The position numbers and the translations under genes were made by a program. From Glaciihabitans sp. INWT7 (GTDB taxonomy: Bacteria; Actinomycetota; Actinomycetes; Actinomycetales; Microbacteriaceae): a stretch of DNA of 64,000 nt. The notes below the pieces were generated by a model, which worked only from the letters and a program-made list of their open reading frames with translations, had not been told where the DNA came from and ran no database searches. Within the stretch, counting starts at the first letter, position 1, and each line of letters starts with the position of its first letter. Shown here piece by piece: positions 18,701 to 27,235 of this stretch. The stretch lies in the NCBI RefSeq assembly GCF_014217685.1, contig NZ_CP043654.1, positions 62,001-126,000 of the forward strand. The letters are read 5' to 3'.

Positions 18701-19027
18701 GGCAATCCACTTATTCGCCGCCGGGGTTGAGGTGCTGCCCACTACCTGGGACATCGAGTTGAACACTGCCGTCAACGGGACAGTGGAGGTCACTCCCGGC
18801 AACGTCATCGCCCGGGTCGCCACCTCAAGATTCCCAGTCCCCACATCCACCGCCGCCAACACCTGGTCACTGATCGGAAACGACAAACGAGTCGCCGACG
18901 GCCGTGCCCCGGTCATCCCCACCACAGTTGGTGCCGGCAACGGAGACGCCGACGCCGCCAACGGAATCGCGCCCACCAGGCCCACCGCTAGTACCAACGA
19001 AACCGACGCAGCTAAAATCCCGCGCAT
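15722..19027 (-). CDS. RHS/YD-repeat polymorphic toxin
   Basis: About 1101 residues from ATG 19027. The N-terminus is a secretion signal (MRGILAASVSLVLAVGLVGA, then AASASP). The body contains many YD repeats (for example TYDGFGRLATITDGRGNTTSYTYDKIDR), forming the RHS shell that encloses a toxin. The conserved end GLRWYNPTTGTWTQQDTLDA and NRYAYAGDDPINNLDPTGRD precedes a 70-residue variable tip, which is strongly hydrophobic (VGAVSGLVAAGLADIFTAGI) and suggests a pore-forming or membrane-acting toxin. A secreted small protein is encoded upstream and a two-TM protein downstream. The frame upstream of 19027 is ignored because it would bury the signal peptide. Confidence 0.92.
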   Translation of the reverse strand: MRGILAASVSLVLAVGLVGAIPLAASASPLPAPTVVGMTGARPSATRLSFPISDQVLAAVDVGTGNLEVATRAMTLPGVTSTVPLTAVFNSMSQVVGSTSTPAANKWIASAGGAGTVTRNSTSGAIVLVTADGATWSFTPVTGSTVAFTSPAGFQATLAAQLTGGTVSGYTLTSYVSQTVEAFDSNGLGKTITDRNGNVTTFGFDPYGHPTNVVSSAGPVAARTATIAYNAATFTETVTQTNGALTRTVKYIKNSVSNLTSIVDAMGNSTAFTYTSGNLTQIISVTGAETDFAYDGTGRITQVDQHNTTTGSPGTTTTRLTYPSAGQTLVAGPNTSTGTAVASGPHFTYTIGAGFLVSKATDQMGRERSATYSPTNLAPATSTSGNTATTPPAGSTPTGTSTNTFGANAGQSLTAAAAPGGATRTAAYANTGSSAYLPSSTSSDSGDQTVYHYTGSGNVDSTTNSTLAATAALTYNINGTVATATAPNNAAVGATPANPTQYGYDPYTFQLMSVTPPTGTSLGVKALTYDGFGRLATITDGRGNTTSYTYDKIDRKLTTAFSSGLATVTNTYNTAGQHLTGVSAAGTITNTYDQLGRLLTTVNTAGGGTETYTYDKASNLVTTTDGLGTITNTYDVSNVLIDMKYPHNGSFQHLVFKTDDQGRRTDQYLQADSTGTYWQGHVHTTYDTSGRISGLSAATGPAPTTVTPVLDMSYCYNTASPAPTCATGTSTDRSKLQWQKDNLTGQVTAFSYDSGGRLLTVTQSGGATNNTYSYTYDADGNRKTAVVTGSNPATQSLTFNAANQITNSGYAYDGAGNLTATPTASYTYNAAEQMTQAVTGGVTSTYTYAGASQSQVLSETRGGSSPISTKLVYGRTGANGLPEIEQYSINGNQAYVFDDPTTGQPLGIVTSADQACMLVFDGTDNPVGLLTNSATVSFTYKYDPWGVQTLTAGGTGNGAPQNPYAFHAGIKDPGSGLVKFGLRWYNPTTGTWTQQDTLDAPLDPANANRYAYAGDDPINNLDPTGRDLIGLSCASEISVGAAAVVGAVSGLVAAGLADIFTAGIAAIATPAEATLGAGLIAGGVLLIGDGINSCNGTGLNQ

Positions 19028-19461
19028 GCGAGAGGAAACGTGTGAAACGGTCACCACTGACTCCACATCCGACACCACCGACAAGGTCAACGTCGCCGGC
19101 CGGAGCAGTCGGATGAGACGCTGCTGTCGATGTTCGTCACGGGCGAATCCTGCGAGAAAATCGGAGGGCCGGGGGCGGAGAGAGACAGTAGCCACAACAT
19201 ATGGCCTTCTCCCCGGGACTGCAATAGTCCTTCTACCATTGATATTTCATCGGGTTCGGCGTATTCCGCGCGCGAAAAGTACGTCCCTACAATTCTTGGC
19301 CGTCTGAAAGATTATTGAAAATTCACCCTGGGTCGACTCCGCGCGTTCACGCGTCAGCGCTCCCGACCCTCTGCTGGCGGATCCCCGCGACCGATCACTG
19401 AGCCGGAAAACGGAGTCCCAACTACGCCAACCCAGCTCACAGAATCGGCTTAGCGTGTTAT

Positions 19462-19905
19462 TTATTCCGTTTCGTGAGCTGACCCCTTGTTGCTCGTGGT
19501 ACCGGCCGTTCCCCCGCTGGTAGCGATGTTGGCTGTGACGCCGGCCGGTACTGACCCCGTCGAGTGCAACTGAGCGACAACCGTCTTCAGATTCGAGGTC
19601 GTGAGCCCCCCCGGAAGATGACCGTGGGCATCCGGAATAACGATTAGCGTGTCTGCACTGACCGCGGCGCTTGAGATTGGATAGAACGTTGAGGTCCCAG
19701 AGCTTTGAGCGCTCCCTGGATCCACGATCACGTACCCATCTCCGACCGTTGCCCCACCCCCGGGCGTGACCGTCGAGGATGAAGTACCCACAGCGTGCGC
19801 GGGCGATGAATGGGCGGAACTGGCATATGCCGGTCCCGCTGCGAACAGAAGAGCAGCTGCCGCAATCGGCGCTACGACCAGCGAGAATCTTGCATGTTTT
19901 TGCAA
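19462..19905 (-). CDS. Small secreted protein upstream of the RHS gene
   Basis: A 147-residue protein with a clear Sec signal (MQKHARFSLVVAPIAAAALL, cleavage near AYA-SSAHS), followed by a Ser/Thr/Gly-rich linker and a short folded segment (TLIVIPDAHGHLPGGLTTSN). The same strand carries the RHS gene 434 bases downstream; the spacer 19028-19461 holds no other gene. Function unknown. It may be part of the RHS secretion locus or an independent exoprotein. Confidence 0.65.
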   Translation of the reverse strand: MQKHARFSLVVAPIAAAALLFAAGPAYASSAHSSPAHAVGTSSSTVTPGGGATVGDGYVIVDPGSAQSSGTSTFYPISSAAVSADTLIVIPDAHGHLPGGLTTSNLKTVVAQLHSTGSVPAGVTANIATSGGTAGTTSNKGSAHETE

Positions 19906-20084
19906 TTTGCACCCTCATTCGAAGTAGACCAAATCGGGTTGACGAGAGGTCCTCGCCTTTGGTTGATCCGATCAAAGCACTAATGTGGCATCGAAGATAG
20001 AGATTTCTCATGAATTCAAATAAAAACTGTGACTACTCGCGCAGCAGTTATTCCGCCGTCAGCGACGACCAGTGAAGGTGTCCT

Positions 20085-20666
20085 ATGCAAGCGAAAATCT
20101 CCACTCCCCTTTTGCGCACGATGGTGACAGTGGGTCTCACCTTTATCGCTTCCTCGATCTTCGGGCTGGTGGATGCCGTCACGGAGCGAGGTTCATTCGG
20201 CGCATTTCTCGCATCGGCCGTCCTTTTTCTTATCGCGTCAATTGTCTTGGCATGGGGCATGCCTGGGGAACCGTCAATCGTCGGCCTTTCAACGATTGGT
20301 AGAGTCGCGCTCGTCATTCTCGGACTACGGAGTCTTGCCTTCCTTCTCGTGAGCCCGCTTTCATTCGACCTTCACGCGGCGGCGGCGGTCTTCATCCATG
20401 TTGGACTCACGATTCTCTTCAGCATCGCGGCCGTCATGTCCGGGATCTTCGTCGTGCGCGGAAGGCAGCTTACGGGGCTAGCTCGGTGGATCTTGCTGGT
20501 CGCGGGTGCGATCTATGCGGCACTTGCCGGACTTTCGCTTTTCAGTGTGATTGAAGTCGCGGAATTCCTCGCTGCTGTGCGAGCGGACGTCATTGTTCCG
20601 GTTCTCTTTCTGGTCGTTGGAGTTGTCTACCTTGTCCAGAGCACCATGTTTCCGCGTCGGCGATGA
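20085..20666 (+). CDS. Polytopic membrane protein, unknown function
   Basis: A 193-residue protein that is almost entirely hydrophobic, with about six predicted transmembrane helices (residues 12-32, 40-60, 70-90, 102-124, 132-155 and 165-187) and short loops. The start ATG 20085 is preceded by GAAGGTG. No conserved motif was recognised. It is followed 90 bases later by another small membrane gene on the same strand. Confidence 0.7.
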   Translation: MQAKISTPLLRTMVTVGLTFIASSIFGLVDAVTERGSFGAFLASAVLFLIASIVLAWGMPGEPSIVGLSTIGRVALVILGLRSLAFLLVSPLSFDLHAAAAVFIHVGLTILFSIAAVMSGIFVVRGRQLTGLARWILLVAGAIYAALAGLSLFSVIEVAEFLAAVRADVIVPVLFLVVGVVYLVQSTMFPRRR

Positions 20667-20756
20667 AAATCAAATTTCTGAGCGAGGATAGTCGTCATGT
20701 ATTTCTAGACAAATCCAAATAGCAAGCGCAGACTCGGAACCAACCAAGGAGCGCCC

Positions 20757-21125
20757 ATGAGAGCCAGCGGCTGGATGTTTGGGATAGTGGTACTTGTTAC
20801 CGTGCCACTCGCGATCGGATTCGCGAACCAGCAGGACTGGGCGACTTATGCATTCATCGCTATGGGGGGTATAGCCGTGATCGCCGCTACAGTGCGCGCC
20901 GTCATTCCTAGGCGGCGTTCCCGGACGCAAATAAATGCGGTCACGAGCGTCGGTGACGCATATAACGAGTTATACCTGGCTCAAACCCCAAGGCCCGTTA
21001 TCTTCGGAAACATTGTCGGCACGGTCGCCGAAGAAGTAGCAGAACCCAAAGATGATGCATTGCGAATCGGGAAAGTTGTCCTGGGAATGTCGCGCGCGGA
21101 TCACGGATCGACTTACAGCCCTTGA
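20757..21125 (+). CDS. Small membrane protein, unknown function
   Basis: A 122-residue protein with two N-terminal transmembrane segments (residues 5-22 and 28-50) and a cytoplasmic tail of about 70 residues. AAGGAG lies close to the ATG at 20757. It may be co-transcribed with the preceding membrane gene. The C-terminal end lies next to an IS5 remnant, so the native terminus may be altered. Confidence 0.6.
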   Translation: MRASGWMFGIVVLVTVPLAIGFANQQDWATYAFIAMGGIAVIAATVRAVIPRRRSRTQINAVTSVGDAYNELYLAQTPRPVIFGNIVGTVAEEVAEPKDDALRIGKVVLGMSRADHGSTYSP

Positions 21126-21160
21126 TCCGCAGATCTACTCGTTCCGCCATCAACTGCCCT

Positions 21161-21434
21161 AGGGCGTGTTGATCAAGTCGGTGTCGATCCAGACCAAGAT
21201 CGCGGCGAGCGTGATACGTGTTTAGTAATCGCCCGCGGTCTTGTCTGATCGCATTGCGCTGCCGCTCCAGTTCTTGAGCCGGTTGAAGCTTCGCTGAACG
21301 ACGCCGCGGACTACAAACAACGCAACGTCGTCGTGGCCCGAGTAGCAACGGAAAGAAAAACCGCGGTAGGGCCGAGTGTTCGTCGTCATTAATTCTCGAC
21401 GCAAGATTCCGACGCTCTTCGGGGCTCGGAACAT
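21161..21434 (-). pseudogene. Degenerate IS5-type transposase 3' remnant
   Basis: On the minus strand the translation FNRLKNWSGSAMRSDKTAGDY, a stop, then ITLAAILVWIDTDLINTP and a stop matches the familiar C-terminus of IS5-type transposases (RxFxRLKxWRGIAxRxDKTAxxY). The end GGGCGTGTTGATCA resembles the terminal repeat of such elements. Internal stop codons show it is dead. Confidence 0.7.
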
Positions 21435-21492
21435 CCGTGATCCGGAATGTTGACCCGATTCGTTGCCATGGTAGGTCCAAGAATTTACTTAA

Positions 21493-21723
21493 CGGACGTT
21501 TTCGTTCCATTACTACTCAGACCCCTACTCGGTCGCCACGGCGGTGAGCGCGACCGGGATCAGCGAGACGCTCATCCGGGAAGCCATTCGATCCGGTCAT
21601 CTGCGTTGCCGGAAGTTGAACACGAAAGTCGTGATTCTCGCCGTGGATCTTCTGTCGTGGCTGGAGTCCCTCCCGGCAAACCGCGTCACCACAAACGAGA
21701 AAACCAGCCTGCCTCTGACGTAG
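21493..21723 (+). pseudogene. Excisionase-like helix-turn-helix fragment
   Basis: The frame encodes YSVATAVSATGISETLIREA, then IRSGHLRCRKLNTKVVILAV and DLLSWLESLPANR, the pattern of a MerR/Xis-type DNA-binding domain found in excisionases and plasmid regulators. There is no ATG or GTG before the HTH, and a stop precedes it at 21490, so the N-terminus was probably lost when the neighbouring IS5 element inserted or decayed. Confidence 0.5.
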
Positions 21724-21856
21724 TATTCGGGTGAGCTCCGCACAGGTGGACAGAACTGTCTCGATGGTGGACTATTGGATAGTGTCACCACCGACTTCGG
21801 TCACAGCCTTAGTCATGGGTGCGGCTCAAGCGCGGTAGAGGAGGACCCCTCTGCCG

Positions 21857-22414
21857 TTGAATGTATGGGGGATTTTTGTGCACACCGGGGAAGCTTTCAA
21901 GACCGAACTACTGTCGGCGATCGATGAAAAGCTCGAGCTCGTAGTAGCAAGAATGGGCCGAGAACATCGTGACATCTCCGAACTCGGTGACGTCGGAGTG
22001 CTCGCCGATCGCGTCATAGCCTCAATCCCGCGCGTCTCGTCGTCCAACCTCGAGCTCGGGCCCTTCTATACGACCGCGTCTCTGAACAAGTGGCTCGAGG
22101 TCACACGGCAGTACGTGTACGAGCTGTCCCGACAGCGCCGGATTCTTGTCCTCGAAACTTCCGACCGCGTGAAGGTGTACCCGGCATTCCAGTTCGGACT
22201 CAGAGGCGCTCTCCTGCCACATTTGCCGGCGGTCCTGAAAATTCTGGACGAGCAGCTCGAACCGACCACGCAGGCTATGTGGCTGATCACTCCGCAAACC
22301 GATCTGGACGGCCTCACCCCGGCCCGGTGGCTGCGCGCCGGACGAGACGGAAAAGCGGTCCTCGCCTCTGCACGTCGATACATGGCAAAGTTCGACGGCG
22401 ATGACGAGGAGTAG
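21857..22414 (+). CDS. Antitoxin with Xre/MbcA/ParS-type toxin-binding domain
   Basis: A 185-residue protein whose C-terminal third (LITPQTDLDGLTPARWLRAG onward) matches the DUF2384 toxin-binding domain of RES-Xre antitoxins. The long N-terminal part is probably the DNA-binding and dimerisation region. A TTG at 21857 is used as start because GAGGAGG lies about 12 bases upstream and no ATG fits. It overlaps the RES toxin gene by 14 bases, the normal antitoxin-first order. It should neutralise the toxin and repress the operon. Confidence 0.85.
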   Translation: MNVWGIFVHTGEAFKTELLSAIDEKLELVVARMGREHRDISELGDVGVLADRVIASIPRVSSSNLELGPFYTTASLNKWLEVTRQYVYELSRQRRILVLETSDRVKVYPAFQFGLRGALLPHLPAVLKILDEQLEPTTQAMWLITPQTDLDGLTPARWLRAGRDGKAVLASARRYMAKFDGDDEE

Positions 22415-23012
22415 GACCATCTCATCTCAGGACCTCGCGCAATTTCCTGCACGTCCGCTTCGCAAAGGGACGCTCGTGTACCGAGCGCACCGGCTCGGTG
22501 TCCGTCCGCTGCACGTATATTCGCGCTTGGATGGCATTTACGACCTTCCCGCGCCGTCGACAACGACCTACGCGGCCCTCGACCTGGCGACAGCGATGAA
22601 CGAGCTGATGGCGCCTGCCGCCGGCACCTCCCGGACCATCACCGCGCGCGAGGCAGAGAAGCTCGTCGTCACCGCCATGAAGATCCGGAGACCGTTCAGG
22701 CTCGCGAGTATCAGCCACGCCAAGGCGCGAGCATTCACTCTCGACGGCCATCCCCTCAGCGAAACGGACACGTTGGAGCGCAGGCGCGCCTGGGCTGAGC
22801 GGCTATCGGAGTCAGGTTTCGATGGGGTGGTGTTCTCTTCAAGACTGCGAGGTTCGACCCACATCGTCGCGCTGTTCGAAAAGTTCAACGGTTCGGCCAC
22901 CAAGCCGCCGGCAGTCATCCACGGGGTGCCCACCCCAGGGATTGAGGCCGCCCTCATGTCTGGTTTCAGTGTCGACGCCAAGCATGCCCGATCGCAAATC
23001 GATCTGATCTGA
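22401..23012 (+). CDS. RES-domain toxin
   Basis: A 203-residue protein with the RES-family layout: LVYRAHRLGVRPLHVYSRLD near the N-terminus (conserved Arg), TTYAALDLATAMNEL in the middle (Tyr/Glu region) and FDGVVFSSRLRGSTHIVALF near residue 150 (conserved Ser). RES toxins deplete cellular NAD+, as shown for MbcT. The overlapping upstream antitoxin gene supports this. The pair probably stabilises the plasmid by post-segregational killing. Confidence 0.88.
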   Translation: MTRSRTISSQDLAQFPARPLRKGTLVYRAHRLGVRPLHVYSRLDGIYDLPAPSTTTYAALDLATAMNELMAPAAGTSRTITAREAEKLVVTAMKIRRPFRLASISHAKARAFTLDGHPLSETDTLERRRAWAERLSESGFDGVVFSSRLRGSTHIVALFEKFNGSATKPPAVIHGVPTPGIEAALMSGFSVDAKHARSQIDLI

Positions 23013-23084
23013 GCCTGCAGCGCGACCGTCGATAACCGCCTCACGCGGCCAGTTCACCCGCCGACACCCGAGTTCGACGCCACG

Positions 23085-23990
23085 CTAGCTGGGGTCCCAG
23101 TGACCTTCGATCTCATGCAACACATCAGCCCCCGCGGACACCGCCGCTTCCGCACGAGCGAGAAGCTCCGACAGCCTCACGTCGATCTCGTCGTACGCCG
23201 AAGCGAGCTCCGCCGAGGACGCATCCTTGAACCGGCCGGTCGCAGGAGCCAATGAGAAACCGCGCAGAGGGTCCCCCGCCGGCAGCTGACGCGCCTTCAT
23301 GATCGCCGAAACGGACGTCGAGCTGAGAGGCTTGCCCGAGGCAATCCAACCGCGACGATCGACCGCAACGGTGAGGCAGTCAGCCTCCCGCCAACTGCCG
23401 TCGAGTCCGACACCGCAATCGTGCACTTCGTCATCGACACCGAGCGGGTTGAGGAGGCCCTGAACCTCAGAGCGGTGGCCTCTCGAAGCCGCGCCAACGA
23501 CCCGCAGCCACCTGGTCACAGCGCAGGCCGGACATTCGGCGGGCACATCGCTTCGGGGGACGGGGCGATTGGCGATCCGGATCACAGGGAAGAGCTCGAT
23601 GTCGTCCGCGATGAGCTCCATGGACTCACGACGAGTCAGACCCAGCACTCCGATCAGAGTGAGCAGCCAGGCGTCCCGGCGCCCGCGCAGTCCGATCGGG
23701 AATCTCAGTGTCGGAATTTGAGCGAGCGCGCGCTCGATCGACACCCACTCCTCGCCGGAGCGCACAGTGCTCGACCGGCCAGGGAGCTGCACCGGAAGCT
23801 GCACCCGCATGTCCTGGTGGGCGCGGCGTATAGCGCGAAGCCGGCGACGTGCGGTGGAGGGCCGCCCGGGCACGGCCCGCAAGAACGCCTCAACCGTCTC
23901 AGCTGTCGCAGGCAGCGGACTGGTCTCCGCAGCCGTGCACCAGTCGGAGAACAGCTCCCAGTCCCTGTCGAGGACGACCGTCGCGCTCAC
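23085..23990 (-). CDS. Tyrosine-recombinase-like partner, catalytically degenerate
   Basis: A 301-residue protein shaped like a tyrosine recombinase: an N-terminal SAM-like core-binding region (residues 1-85) and a catalytic-domain-like region with GLRGRRDAWLLTLIGVLGLT and RRESMELIADDIEL. I find no HxxR motif and no catalytic Tyr near the C-terminus, so it is unlikely to cut DNA alone. Its start overlaps the stop of the active recombinase upstream (ATGA), which implies a fixed complex of both proteins. Confidence 0.7.
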   Translation of the reverse strand: MSATVVLDRDWELFSDWCTAAETSPLPATAETVEAFLRAVPGRPSTARRRLRAIRRAHQDMRVQLPVQLPGRSSTVRSGEEWVSIERALAQIPTLRFPIGLRGRRDAWLLTLIGVLGLTRRESMELIADDIELFPVIRIANRPVPRSDVPAECPACAVTRWLRVVGAASRGHRSEVQGLLNPLGVDDEVHDCGVGLDGSWREADCLTVAVDRRGWIASGKPLSSTSVSAIMKARQLPAGDPLRGFSLAPATGRFKDASSAELASAYDEIDVRLSELLARAEAAVSAGADVLHEIEGHWDPS

Positions 23991-25153
23991 AGGCCGATCC
24001 TGGTGACGGCGTTGTGACGGAGCGGGTCGTTCTCACGGGAGTAGATCTCCAAAGTGGTGATGCCCTTGTGAAGGGTCTGCCTCATCACCTCGTGGTGGGT
24101 GGCACCGGCGCGGAACGCCTGGGTGACGAAGCCGGCGCGGAGGGAATGTGCACCGTAGATGGGGGCATTCATGCCCGAGGCGGCCACCCGGCGTTGAACG
24201 ACGATGTTCACGACCCCGCCGGTGATCGCGCGGTCAAGGATGTTGCCGTTCTTCATCACCGGGCGAAACAGGGGCAGGGAGAGATCGAGGGTCGCGAGCT
24301 CCGGCAGCGGCCCGCGGCAGACGTGCTTGCTCGTGTCGACGTCGCGGAGCACCCGCATCGTCTCGGCCCGGCCTGTCGCGGTCGCGGCAAGGATCCGGAC
24401 CCAGCGGACGAACGCGCACGGTGGGCAGGTCGTCGGGTTCGCCCCGTACGGAAGCCCCTTGACGGCTCCCCGGGATTCCTGGTCGGTTTTGGATTGCCGG
24501 AGGAGCACGTGCAGGCCGTCCTCGGGATGCAGCCGCACGTCTTGGAGGGTCAGCGCCGCGAGCTCGGAGCGGCGGTACGCCCCGGCAAACCCGAAGAGCA
24601 TGATGGTCGCGTCACGCTGTCCGATAACCCCGGCCGGCCAGGAATGCAGATCGATCTCTCCGAGGACTCGTTTCAGGTCGGCAAGGAGCAGGGGTGCCTT
24701 GCGTGCCTCGGGCCGGGCGCGCTCGCGCCGGATGCCGGCCATGGTGAAGACGACCTCGGGATCTGCGCCAGGCTTCGGGAACCCCTTCAAGAAATGGGCC
24801 TTGTTGATCGAACCGACCCACCGCCCGAGCGTTCCCGGGGCGTAGAAGTAGTCCCCGTGCTCGTCGACCAGATTTGCGGCGTATGTGAGATACGCAGCGA
24901 GGGTTATCGGTTCCGCGGGAAGATCGGAGACGCCACGATTCCGGCACCATTCACCGAAGGCGAGCAGGTCAGTCTCGTTGCCGCGACGGGTGTTCTCTGA
25001 CATGGCTGCGCGCTGGAACGCTCGGATCGCTTCCATCTCAGCTGGAGGCGTGACGAGCGACTGGTCGGTTCCGAAGACGTCGAGCGCCGCAGAACGCGGT
25101 CGGGAGCCCCGTCCGTGCCGCCTGGAACCATCGGGAGCGCTGAAATCGGCCAC
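23987..25153 (-). CDS. Tyrosine recombinase / integrase
   Basis: This 388-residue protein has an N-terminal core-binding domain (residues 40-130) and a catalytic domain with the active-site residues in order: Arg in GFAGAYRRSELAAL, Lys in LRQSKTD, His and Arg in GAHSLRAGF, His in RQTLHKG and the nucleophile Tyr in LEIYSREND. It is likely to resolve plasmid multimers or integrate a cassette. It is translationally coupled to a degenerate partner. No attachment site could be identified. The 430-bp region 25154-25582 beyond it shows no gene. Confidence 0.93.
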   Translation of the reverse strand: MADFSAPDGSRRHGRGSRPRSAALDVFGTDQSLVTPPAEMEAIRAFQRAAMSENTRRGNETDLLAFGEWCRNRGVSDLPAEPITLAAYLTYAANLVDEHGDYFYAPGTLGRWVGSINKAHFLKGFPKPGADPEVVFTMAGIRRERARPEARKAPLLLADLKRVLGEIDLHSWPAGVIGQRDATIMLFGFAGAYRRSELAALTLQDVRLHPEDGLHVLLRQSKTDQESRGAVKGLPYGANPTTCPPCAFVRWVRILAATATGRAETMRVLRDVDTSKHVCRGPLPELATLDLSLPLFRPVMKNGNILDRAITGGVVNIVVQRRVAASGMNAPIYGAHSLRAGFVTQAFRAGATHHEVMRQTLHKGITTLEIYSRENDPLRHNAVTRIGL

Positions 25154-25582
25154 GTGAACTCACAATCGTCGGTCGCCACACGATTCTGCTCAAAACATGG
25201 GGCTACCACCCATTGTTATGATTCCGTCCAGAATCGTCAACAAAAATCTAGGGGTGTAAGCGACAGGGTACTTCCGTTCATTCGAACATTCCGGGGTTCG
25301 CCGCGGTGTTTCTTGCCCGCGGGCGGCAGCCTCAACACCGGATTTCCGCCATGGTTCGGCAACTCCGATCCCCGCGTCACCCGATAAGAGCAGGAATCGA
25401 CGATGCTGTCTCGCCCACCGCTGGTATCCGCCGGCATATCCAGTCCTGGCCGCGCGTGCGGGAGCCGCGGTAGTGCCTCCCGCCCTGGAATGGCGCGCTG
25501 CAAGCGTGAGCAACACTGCCGCCAACGCGCCAGTCACCGTACCCACGGGCTGTCAGCCGACACTGAGGCCAGCTGCGGCTAG

Positions 25583-25984
25583 CTAAATCTCCGCCGGCGG
25601 GATGGTGCCCGCCTCTGGCGTCAACCAGCGCACTTCCTCATCGACGCGTTCAGGGAACAGGATGCCGGCCAGATCCCCGGCAGCCGTAGAACTGAGCCGA
25701 TGGGAGTGCATTTCGAACCAGTCCCGGGCACCGTTCAGCATCTTCGCGAACTGCGCCACCTCCGCCCGGTACAGCAACTCCTCGCTCGCACACTCGGGAG
25801 CAACATCGATCTGGTGCCCGGGGCGTTCTCGTACCGCCCACCGCATCGCCGCGACAACGGTGGGAAACGATTCGTCGGCGGGAAGCACAGATCGGGGTCT
25901 CCGATCGTGGCCCGCGTTCACAACCGCGTACCCGCCCTCAAATGGATGGACGCGTACGACGGTTACGTGCTCGTCCTCGATCAT
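25583..25984 (-). CDS. Hypothetical protein near origin
   Basis: A 133-residue soluble, acidic protein (MIEDEHVTVVRVHPFEGGYA ... GARDWFEMHSHRLSSTAAGD). No family recognised. It is a single gene between the recombinase pair and the iteron origin. Confidence 0.6.
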   Translation of the reverse strand: MIEDEHVTVVRVHPFEGGYAVVNAGHDRRPRSVLPADESFPTVVAAMRWAVRERPGHQIDVAPECASEELLYRAEVAQFAKMLNGARDWFEMHSHRLSSTAAGDLAGILFPERVDEEVRWLTPEAGTIPPAEI

Positions 25985-26243
25985 CGGCCCTCCGCGGTGC
26001 TTCCAGAGAGTCTATTGACGAGGACCAGCGGGGGTAGGTCAGCCAGATTCGAAGCTTCGTCGCTGGAACACCGGGCCATGCTGAAGGAATTGCAGCTGAG
26101 TCCCCGATAGAGAAATCGACATCTCACCCATCCAGGCATGCTCAGATCGGGCCACTCGAGCGCGCCTGCTCCACGTCGCGTGACGCAATTGCAACTTGTC
26201 AGTTTGGACCGGAACCGTGTTGTCATTCCGGACGCTCTCCGAC

Positions 26244-26533
26244 CGTCACCAAAAGAACGAGACCGGCGTCGGATCCGCGTCACCAGAGATACGAAATTCA
26301 CTCTCAGTTGCCCGTCACCAAATGCACGAACTGGACCCGATTCGGTTGTCTTGGTCTGTCACCGGATGTACGAACTAGCGTCGCGAATGAGGTCCGATTG
26401 CCACTTTCTGGGCCCTCCTGTGGATAACAGCCCGTTCCGTCACCGAAGGTACGAACGCCAACTGTGCTCTGGTCGTATCTTTGGTGACGCGGAATCGTTC
26501 ATTTGGTGACAGTGGTTCGTTCTTCTGGTGACA
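26244..26533. repeat. Plasmid origin iterons, left cluster
   Basis: Eight copies of a 17-bp iteron, consensus TCGTNCNTNNGGTGACG. Five lie in the complementary orientation (26244, 26278, 26313, 26357, 26438) and three in the forward orientation (26473, 26495, 26517). Together with a DnaA box inside the cluster and repA nearby, this is the probable replication origin, to which RepA would bind. Confidence 0.85.
26419..26427. promoter_or_regulatory. DnaA box
   Basis: TGTGGATAA is the exact complement of the consensus DnaA box TTATCCACA and lies between iterons 4 and 5. It suggests host DnaA participates in origin opening. Confidence 0.75.
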
Positions 26534-26911
26534 CGACTGCCGCCGTCGGTGGCCCAACTCCCCCGCGGCTATTGGGATCTGGCAGGCTCTGCCTCACTCC
26601 CCCTCTAATGGGTCCTCTACTAGATACCTCTATCAACCCTGGCTTTTAAGGTGACCACGGAAGCGTGTGACAGCTGCCGTTGAGCAAATTGTGAGGCCAC
26701 CGAGGCCGGGAAGGAGAATTCCACCAAGAACCACCCGAAGCACCGGAAGATGCGGGCAGAACAGGCCTCAGGAGCCCGACCAGGCCGTTTTTACGCCTTC
26801 TGCGCCGCGCAACACGCACTGGCCCTTCTCCGGGCACTGTGGCGTGCGTGGGCATCACAAGTCTCTGGGCCTAGCTCCTGCTCATTCGTCCAGCTCACCA
26901 GGGCCAGCACT

Positions 26912-27205
26912 TCGTAGATCTAGTGACGCCCTGAGCTCGTACATCTGGTGACGCGTCGAGTGGGGTTTCTCGGCGCGATCTCGTTCTTTTGGTGACGCCC
27001 AGCTGAATCAGGGGCCGCAATGACGCAATTTTGGGCTGGCTTCTCGTACATCCGGTGACGGACCTGACCAAGTTTCTTCGGGATCGGGTGCCGCGCAGGA
27101 GCAAAATCGCCTTGATTCGGCGCAATTTTCTCGGTAGGTGTTGGAGCGGCGACCAGGGGCGGTTCGTAAACTCGCTGACGCGGGGACGTCGTACATTCGG
27201 TGACG
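26912..27205. repeat. Plasmid origin iterons, right cluster
   Basis: Five more iterons in the same forward orientation at 26912, 26937, 26981, 27044 and 27189, plus a degenerate copy near 27166. They lie between the left cluster and the 3' end of repA. The 26534-26911 spacer holds no supported gene. Confidence 0.85.
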
Positions 27206-27235
27206 CTCGGCCTCGTCACCACTCCCCCACCGAGG

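Noticed and set aside
17672-18730. 352-codon plus-strand frame opposite the RHS gene
   Set aside because: Low-complexity basic translation without motifs; the YD repeats on the minus strand explain the region.
26244-27205. Iteron region considered as a CRISPR array
   Set aside because: Repeats are 17 bp, occur in both orientations and have variable spacing; there are no cas genes beside them, and a RepA gene and DnaA box are adjacent.
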